Source: Bacillota bacterium (GTDB lineage: Bacteria; Vulcanimicrobiota; JAMDEM01). From it: 9,571 bases of DNA. Position 1 is the first letter of the stretch. Each line of letters opens with the position of its first letter. Shown in pieces: positions 4,475 through 9,571 of the stretch. The DNA is taken from the NCBI GenBank assembly GCA_023486985.1, contig JAMDEM010000184.1, positions 1 through 9,571 of the forward strand, in the 5' to 3' direction. Both the position numbers and the translations under genes were made by a program. Under the pieces are notes generated by a model. It did no database searches. It saw nothing but the letters and a program-made list of their open reading frames with translations, and was not told the origin of the DNA.

Positions 4475-6919
4475 CTACTTCTTCTCCAGCACTACATTCA
4501 CAAGCTTTCCGGGAACATGAATTACCTGTTTGACTTTTTTATTGTCTATAAACGATTTTATCTTATCCCTTGAAAGAACGATTTTTTCAATCTCTTCTTT
4601 TGCCGTATCAACTGCCACTGTAACTTTGTCTCTTACTTTTCCGTCAACCTGAACCACAATGAGAATTTCTTCCTCTTTTATGTAGGAAGTATCATAATTT
4701 ATCCATGACGCTTCAAAAATACTGCCCTTGTGCCCGGTTATCTCCCAGAGTTCCTCCGAGAGGTGAGGAACTACCGGAGCGGTCATGATAAGAAGATTTT
4801 CAACGCTTTTAATGGAAAGTTTGCCGGGATTTTCCCTGTCATAATTTACAAGAAAATTGGTAAGCTCCATAAGAGTGCTGACAATAGTGTTTAAATGCAA
4901 CCTTTCCATGTCATCGGTAATTTTCTTTATGCTCTTATGAATCCACCGCAGGACTTCGGACGATTCTTCCCTTTCAGGGGGAAATTTTCCCTCGCTGACA
5001 AGTGTCCAAACTCTTTTTACCCACCTGTAAACTCCTTCAATGCCCGAATCATTCCATTCCGAATCAAGTTCGGGAGGACCGATAAAGAGCTCATAAGCCC
5101 TGAGGCTGTCGCTTCCAAACCGGTTCACCAGCACATCAGGATTTACAATGTTACCTTTTGACTTGGACATCTTCTCAAGCTTGCCGCTGAATTCGCTTAC
5201 CTTGCATATCATGCCCTGATTAAATAGTCTATTGAAAGGCTCTTTAAATTCCACAAGCCCTATATCATACATGAATTTGGTAAAGAATCTTGAATAAAGA
5301 AGATGTAAAACCGCATGCTCTATTCCACCCACATAAAGATCCACAGGAAGCCAGCATTTTACTTTATCTTTTTCAAATACAACTTTATCATTCTTTGGTG
5401 AGGCATACCTGCAGTAATACCATGATGAACAGATCCACTGGGAAAGCGTATCGGTATCCCTTTTTGCTTCTTTGCCGCATTTCGGGCACTTTGTATTTAC
5501 AAACTCTGGAATCGCCGCCAGAGGTGATGCTCCTGTACCGGTGGGCTGATATTTTTCAACATGCGGCAGAAGGACGGGAAGGTCTTCTTCGGGAACAGGA
5601 AGAGTTCCGCAATCATTGCAGTAAATAATTGGAATGGGCGCGCCCCAGTATCTCTGCCGTGAGATAAGCCAATCCCTTAATTTATAATTTATTTTTTTCT
5701 TTGCCAGGCTTTTTTCTTCAAGCCACCGGACAATCTTTTCATAGCCCTCTCTGGAAGGAAGTCCGTTAAATTGAGCCGAGTTTAACATTGTGCCTTCGCC
5801 GGTATAAGCCTCCCCCAGCCCAGTCTCTCCTTCCGGCGGCTGTATTACTTTTACAATCGAAAGATGAAACTTTGTGGCAAATTCCCAATCCCTTGTATCA
5901 TGAGCCGGCACAGCCATGATGGCGCCGGTGCCGTAGGAAAGAAGGACATAGTCGGATATCCAGATGGGAATCTTTTGATTGTTTACAGGATTGATTGCAT
6001 ATGCCCCGATAAAGACGCCTGTCTTTTCTTTTTCGGCAAGCCTCTCCATCTCGCTTTCTTTCTGAACCTTTTTTACATACTCATCCACTTCAGCTCTTTT
6101 TTCTTTGGAAGCAAGCTTCCCAACAAACGGATGCTCGGGCGCAAGAACCATATAAGTTGCGCCAAATAAAGTATCAGGTCTGGTGGTAAAGATTGTTATT
6201 TCATCACCTGAGCCGTCAACTTTGAAAACAACTTCAGCGCCTTCGCTTCTTCCAATCCAGTTAGCCTGCATAATCTTAACTTTCTCGGGCCAGTCAAGAC
6301 CTTCAAGATCATCAAGAAGCCTCTGGGCATATTCCACAATCTTTATAAACCACTGGGAAAGATATTTTTTGGTAACTTCGGTGCCGCAGCGTTCGCATTT
6401 TCCCGCCACAACTTCTTCGTCGGCAAGACCTGTTGCACATGAAGGGCACCAGTTTATGGGAGCTTCTTTTTTGTATGCAAGCCCCTTTTTATATAACTGA
6501 AGAAAAAACCACTGAGTCCATTTGTAATAATCGGGAGCGCTTGAATTAACCTCCCTGTCCCAGTCATACATGGCGCCTATTTCATGAAGCTGGCGCTTCA
6601 TGTTGGCTATATTTCTGCGCGTGCTTTCCCCGGGATGAAGCCCCTTCTGGATGGCGGCATTTTCCGCCGGAAGTCCGAAGGCATCCCAGCCCATGGGATG
6701 AAGAACATTATAGCCTTTAAGCTTCATATATCTTGACCAGACATCGGAAAGAACGTATCCTCTCCAGTGTCCCACGTGAAGCCCTTCGCCGCTTGGATAA
6801 GGAAACATATCAAGGCAATAATGTTTTGTTTTAGGAGATGAGTCAGGAGTCTTATGCGCTCCTCTCTCCTCCCATATTGTTCTCCACTTTTTCTCTATAG
6901 CAATATGATCGTACTTCAT
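4475..6919 (-). CDS. leuS: Leucyl-tRNA synthetase (814 aa)
   Basis: This cytoplasmic class I synthetase charges tRNA-Leu with leucine using ATP. Visible in order: the HIGH-type signature HVGH at 48-51 in YPSGEGLHVGH, a zinc-type cysteine set at 158, 161, 175 and 178, the CP1 editing domain with IFTTRPDTLFG at 243-253 and AVPAHDTRD at 336-344, a second Cys set (434, 437, 478, 481), DTDTLSQWICSSWYY at 488-502, KMSKS at 583-587, the anticodon-binding helical region, and the small C-terminal domain (VQVDGKVRDKV at 756-766). The length suits a bacterial enzyme, and editing residues look intact. The ATG at 6919 has GGAGG at 6924-6928, four bases upstream. Its upstream neighbour is the end of the transposon, only 13 bp away, so its native promoter is not visible. 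It converges with the SDR gene. Confidence 0.98.
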   Translation of the reverse strand: MKYDHIAIEKKWRTIWEERGAHKTPDSSPKTKHYCLDMFPYPSGEGLHVGHWRGYVLSDVWSRYMKLKGYNVLHPMGWDAFGLPAENAAIQKGLHPGESTRRNIANMKRQLHEIGAMYDWDREVNSSAPDYYKWTQWFFLQLYKKGLAYKKEAPINWCPSCATGLADEEVVAGKCERCGTEVTKKYLSQWFIKIVEYAQRLLDDLEGLDWPEKVKIMQANWIGRSEGAEVVFKVDGSGDEITIFTTRPDTLFGATYMVLAPEHPFVGKLASKEKRAEVDEYVKKVQKESEMERLAEKEKTGVFIGAYAINPVNNQKIPIWISDYVLLSYGTGAIMAVPAHDTRDWEFATKFHLSIVKVIQPPEGETGLGEAYTGEGTMLNSAQFNGLPSREGYEKIVRWLEEKSLAKKKINYKLRDWLISRQRYWGAPIPIIYCNDCGTLPVPEEDLPVLLPHVEKYQPTGTGASPLAAIPEFVNTKCPKCGKEAKRDTDTLSQWICSSWYYCRYASPKNDKVVFEKDKVKCWLPVDLYVGGIEHAVLHLLYSRFFTKFMYDIGLVEFKEPFNRLFNQGMICKVSEFSGKLEKMSKSKGNIVNPDVLVNRFGSDSLRAYELFIGPPELDSEWNDSGIEGVYRWVKRVWTLVSEGKFPPEREESSEVLRWIHKSIKKITDDMERLHLNTIVSTLMELTNFLVNYDRENPGKLSIKSVENLLIMTAPVVPHLSEELWEITGHKGSIFEASWINYDTSYIKEEEILIVVQVDGKVRDKVTVAVDTAKEEIEKIVLSRDKIKSFIDNKKVKQVIHVPGKLVNVVLEKK

Positions 6920-6932
6920 ACATCCTCCAAAA

Positions 6933-6985
6933 AATTGGGGTCAGGTCTTGCAATATAACAAATGTAATATGTGGGGTCAGGTCTC
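6933..6985 (+). repeat. Terminal inverted repeat, leuS side
   Basis: This end starts AATTGGGG and ends GGTCTC. It contains two direct copies of GGGGTCAGGTCT (6937-6948 and 6973-6984), 36 bp apart. Between them is an AT-rich imperfect palindrome, ATATAACA-AA-TGTAATAT. It differs from the reverse complement of the other end at two positions only, one on either side of that palindrome. The transposase stop codon lies inside it. Confidence 0.9.
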
Positions 6986-7849
6986 GTTGTGCTTTTCAGC
7001 CTCGACCCTTTTAATTGCCCTGCTTATACTTGTATAATGGACCCCTATGTAATCAGCAATTTCTTTTAACTTATAACCATTGTAAGCATATGCTTCATAA
7101 ATAGCTTTGTCCTTAAGCCTTTTATTTCTAAGATTTTCTTTTTTAAATATTTCTTCAAGAGGAAGCCTTGCTGCATATCTTTGAATTTTTGGCACTTCCT
7201 CCAGACTTTCCGTACTCTCCAATAATTTTTTAAACGCACCTGCAAAACCATCTTTGCCTAAAAAAATCTGTCCTTTTAGAATTCCCAATGAAAAGTCATC
7301 CTTTACTCCTTCCAAAACAAACTTTTTATATTTGGCCTTAGCTTCAAGCATATTTATTCCAAATTGGGATAGTATCCAATCTATTGTTAAAAAAGAATGC
7401 TGATTTGTCTCTTCAGATGTGTCTCCATAACTACTCCATTGCCATTCGTTTGGTATTTTTATAAAACCAGCTCTTACAGGATTTAAAACTATATATCTGC
7501 AGAGAGCTAATAAATAACTATCCTTCTCTACCAGTATTGCCTTATATCTTCCCTGGAACAAGTGCCCAACCCTGTTATGTTTTTTATTGAAAAACTGGGT
7601 ATATACTCCATTAAGCTGTCTCATGCCTCTAGACATGTTGCCCTCAACAGTTTCGATTACCACATGATAGTGGTTGTCCATCAAGCAATAAGCATGGCAA
7701 AGCCAATTGAATTTTTCGACTACAGAAGCCAAAACAGCCAGAAACCGCTTTCTGTCATAATCATCCACAAATATATTTTTTTTCTCATTTCCTCTGGAGG
7801 TTATATGATAAACCGCTCCGGGAAATTCTAAACGTAAAGGTCTAGCCAT
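6977..7849 (-). CDS. REP-associated-type tyrosine transposase (Y1/HUH family, 290 aa)
   Basis: This is a single-strand DNA transposase of the Y1_Tnp/HUH fold. The N-terminus MARPLRLEFPGAVYHITSRG is typical of RAYT-like members. The metal-binding pair is H60 and H62 in DNHYHVVIE, and the likely catalytic tyrosine is Y83 in MRQLNGVYTQFF, followed by HLFQGRYKAILV and LNPVRAG. Residues about 257-281 (YKLKEIADYIGVHYTSISRA) form a C-terminal helix-turn-helix of DnaA-like or sigma-like type. The gene is full-length with no frameshift. The ATG at 7849 is the only sensible start, because an in-frame TAA lies five codons upstream. There is no ribosome binding site. Its last codons, GAG ACC TGA, are supplied by the terminal repeat. 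Family assignment is firm; activity is inferred. Confidence 0.93.
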   Translation of the reverse strand: MARPLRLEFPGAVYHITSRGNEKKNIFVDDYDRKRFLAVLASVVEKFNWLCHAYCLMDNHYHVVIETVEGNMSRGMRQLNGVYTQFFNKKHNRVGHLFQGRYKAILVEKDSYLLALCRYIVLNPVRAGFIKIPNEWQWSSYGDTSEETNQHSFLTIDWILSQFGINMLEAKAKYKKFVLEGVKDDFSLGILKGQIFLGKDGFAGAFKKLLESTESLEEVPKIQRYAARLPLEEIFKKENLRNKRLKDKAIYEAYAYNGYKLKEIADYIGVHYTSISRAIKRVEAEKHNET

Positions 7850-7855
7850 AAGCAG

Positions 7856-7884
7856 ATTATATTAAATCGAATTTTTTAATGCAA
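7856..7884 (-). promoter_or_regulatory. Promoter of the transposase gene, possibly leaderless
   Basis: On the minus strand TTGCAT (7884-7879) and TATAAT (7861-7856) are 17 bases apart, close to the sigma-70-type consensus. A start seven bases after the -10 box would fall at about 7849, the A of the transposase ATG. No Shine-Dalgarno lies upstream of that ATG, which fits a leaderless mRNA. This is inferred from sequence only. Confidence 0.55.
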
Positions 7885-7911
7885 GCCCTTTTAAGATTCT
7901 AACTGATAATT

Positions 7912-7964
7912 GAGACCTGACCCCAAATATTACATTTGTTATATTTCAAGACCTGACCCCAATT
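7912..7964 (-). repeat. Terminal inverted repeat, histidine-kinase side
   Basis: This is the mirror copy of the leuS-side end. AGACCTGACCCC occurs at 7913-7924 and 7949-7960 (period 36 bp), with the same AT-rich palindrome between. It lies 63 bp ahead of the transposase ATG, so it is upstream of that gene's promoter, and it begins 8 bp past the kinase stop codon. Confidence 0.9.
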
Positions 7965-7972
7965 GTTAATTG

Positions 7973-9571
7973 TTAGCCTTCTTTATATTGCATAGGGATG
8001 CTTATTATGAATGAAGCGCCCTGTCCCATCTTGCTTGCAACTGAAACCGTTCCATGATGAGCCTCAACAATTTCCTTTACAATCGCCAGACCAAGCCCTG
8101 AACCCTGTACTCTGCGCGTATACTGGCTTTTACTTCTGAAGAATCGTTCAAAAAGCATGGGAATCTCATTTTCCGGAATCCCTATTCCTGTGTCGGAAAC
8201 TTCTATTTTAAGGAGACCTGTATCGCTTGTGGATTTAACTTCCACCTTCCCTCCGGCGGGCGTAAACTTGAAAGCATTATCAATAAGATTTATCAATACC
8301 TGTTTTATCCTGTCCGGGTCCATAAGGATATTCTGCATGCTTGCCGGGCAGTCAAGAGTCAATTCTATCTGATAGCGCTTAGCCTGCGGAAGCAGCTGCT
8401 GCACTGTCTCCTGAAGGATTTCCGCCGGGTCATTCCAGTAAAGCTGAAGAGAAAATTTCTTGCTGCGCAGGCGCGAAAGTTCCAGCAGGTCATCCACAAG
8501 GCGCGTCAGCCTGTCAGTTTCCTGATTTATAAGCTCAAGGGATCTCTTCGTTTCTTCATCAATCTCAGGGGTATCAATCAGTGTCATCACAAATCCCTTG
8601 ATGATGGTAAGGGGCGTCCTTAACTCATGCGACACGCTGCTTAAAAATTGAGACCTTGCAATTTCCAGCTTCCTTAACTCCGTTACATCCCTGAAAATAA
8701 TCATCGAGCCCTGCTGTTTTTTTTCCTGCCCGGAGAAAGGCACAACAAAAATAATATAAATTGCCCCCGATATGTTTATCTCTTTGCTGAGAATCGTTTT
8801 CTGCTCAAGGCTTTGACGGTAAAGGGAAAGAACCTCTTCGTTGGAAACCATGTCTATGAAAGGAATTTCAAGAGCAGACTGGAGATATTTTTTAATGATT
8901 CCTGCCGCCACCGTGTTGATAAAAGTAACTTTCCCGTCCAGGTCCACTGCTATCACGCCGTCCACCATTGCGGAAAGAAGGGCATTCATCTTGCTTTTTT
9001 CCTCGGTAATTATTCTGATATGGCGCTCAAGCTGTTCTGCCATGTAATTAATTGTATTTGATAACTGTCCTATTTCATCACTTCCGTAAGGCTTAACCCT
9101 GGTGGAAAATTCACCGGCTGCAATTTTTACGGCTGCATCTCTGATTCCAAAAACGGGTTTAATAAGGCTCTGGGTGAAGAATACGGCAATAACCAGCGCC
9201 ACAATCAAAGAGAAAAAGAAAGCGATGAAAAAATATTTTCTCATAACTTTGAAACCATCATCAATCTGACGCAGCGACGCTTCGGCGTCAATCCCGCCGA
9301 TAATTTTGTTATAACGTCTTATGGGGACTGTGGTGTGAAGGTATCTCTGGCTGCCCGACATGGAAAACCAGTTTTTTTCCGCTCCGTTTATAGCAGGAAG
9401 AGCCTCCGCCTCCACCATTTTTTCCTTTTTATCCTTAACAGGAATTCTTTCAAACGAGTCATAAACTATCTTTCCGCTGTTGCTGAATATCCTTAGGTGA
9501 AAATTTTCTTTTATTCCTGATGATTCGGTAACAAATCTTGAAGCTTTCTCAATGTCGCTTTCATTCTCTGC
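7973..9571 (-). CDS. Sensor histidine kinase, HAMP-PAS-HisKA-HATPase (partial, N-terminus outside window)
   Basis: The frame is open from the stop at 7973 to the window edge, giving 532 visible residues. The internal ATG at 9418 is probably not the start, because the preceding 51 codons read as sensor domain (LRIFSNSGKIVYDS). Numbered from the first visible residue: extracytoplasmic sensor 1-110, membrane segment about 113-133, HAMP about 134-186, PAS about 196-300 (DGVIAVDLDGKVTFIN), HisKA with phospho-acceptor His315 in SSVSHELRTPL, and an ATPase domain with N-box LINLIDNAFKF, G1 DTGIGIP at 460-466, LFERFFR, and G2 GSGLGL at 490-495. The order matches PhoR/WalK-type membrane kinases that phosphorylate a response regulator. 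That partner is not in the window and is often encoded just upstream. All catalytic boxes are intact; the signal sensed is unknown. The transposon follows 8 bp after the stop. Confidence 0.95.
   Translation of the reverse strand, partial: AENESDIEKASRFVTESSGIKENFHLRIFSNSGKIVYDSFERIPVKDKKEKMVEAEALPAINGAEKNWFSMSGSQRYLHTTVPIRRYNKIIGGIDAEASLRQIDDGFKVMRKYFFIAFFFSLIVALVIAVFFTQSLIKPVFGIRDAAVKIAAGEFSTRVKPYGSDEIGQLSNTINYMAEQLERHIRIITEEKSKMNALLSAMVDGVIAVDLDGKVTFINTVAAGIIKKYLQSALEIPFIDMVSNEEVLSLYRQSLEQKTILSKEINISGAIYIIFVVPFSGQEKKQQGSMIIFRDVTELRKLEIARSQFLSSVSHELRTPLTIIKGFVMTLIDTPEIDEETKRSLELINQETDRLTRLVDDLLELSRLRSKKFSLQLYWNDPAEILQETVQQLLPQAKRYQIELTLDCPASMQNILMDPDRIKQVLINLIDNAFKFTPAGGKVEVKSTSDTGLLKIEVSDTGIGIPENEIPMLFERFFRSKSQYTRRVQGSGLGLAIVKEIVEAHHGTVSVASKMGQGASFIISIPMQYKEG

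Larger units (their letters stand above)
6933..7964 (-). mobile_element. RAYT-type Y1 transposase element with 53-bp terminal inverted repeats
   Basis: A 1,032-bp unit is bounded by inverted repeats at 6933-6985 and 7912-7964 that match at 51 of 53 positions and carries one intact Y1/HUH transposase gene (6977-7849). It lies between the histidine kinase stop (8 bp away) and the leuS ribosome binding site (within 13 bp). No target duplication is evident, as expected for HUH enzymes. The near-identical ends and intact gene suggest recent mobility. Boundaries are taken from the limits of end similarity; the true cleavage sites could be a few bases off. Confidence 0.85.

Overview
The window looks like bacterial chromosome, moderately AT-rich by eye, with bacterial-type genes (a bacterial leucyl-tRNA synthetase, a transmembrane PAS-containing histidine kinase, a short-chain dehydrogenase) and clear GGAGG ribosome binding sites. 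The long NNLG-type TPR protein, the heavy load of intergenic palindromes and the REP-associated-type transposase would suit an uncultured, Gram-negative-like or candidate-phylum bacterium. No feature fixes the taxon, and I do not name one.

Layout. Positions 1-1000 (+): a small XRE-family helix-turn-helix regulator, an intergenic palindrome next to a -10-like box, an unrecognised 164-residue protein with a central hydrophobic hairpin, and a stem-loop. Positions 938-1561 hold no convincing gene. They contain a roughly 270-bp element bracketed by nested inverted repeats (1013-1281), an inverted pair of REP-like hairpins (1346-1397), and a hairpin-rich leader in front of the next gene. Positions 1562-4215 (+): a TTG-started protein made almost wholly of 17 TPR units, then a classical NAD(P)-dependent short-chain dehydrogenase. 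Positions 4216-4474 are a convergent intergenic region packed with hairpins, including a second inverted pair of the same REP-like family. Positions 4475-9571 (-): read in transcription order, a sensor histidine kinase cut off by the window edge, a complete 1,032-bp transposase element, and leuS.

The part most worth attention is the mobile DNA. The HUH/Y1 (RAYT-type) transposase gene sits between 53-bp terminal inverted repeats that differ at only 2 positions. Each terminus has two direct copies of GGGGTCAGGTCT 36 bp apart. The transposase stop codon and last two codons lie inside one terminus, and the gene has a near-consensus promoter that would start transcription at, or within a base or two of, the ATG. 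The element fills the space between the kinase stop codon and the leuS ribosome binding site. Separately, four 22-nt REP-like units (GTAGTGG head, 7-bp stem, TT turn) occur as inverted pairs at two distant loci, and their stems vary with full compensation. Whether this RAYT or another one in the genome handles those units cannot be told from the window.

The other genes do not form an obvious pathway. leuS is housekeeping, the kinase presumably works with a regulator outside the window, and the TPR/SDR pair may be co-transcribed.
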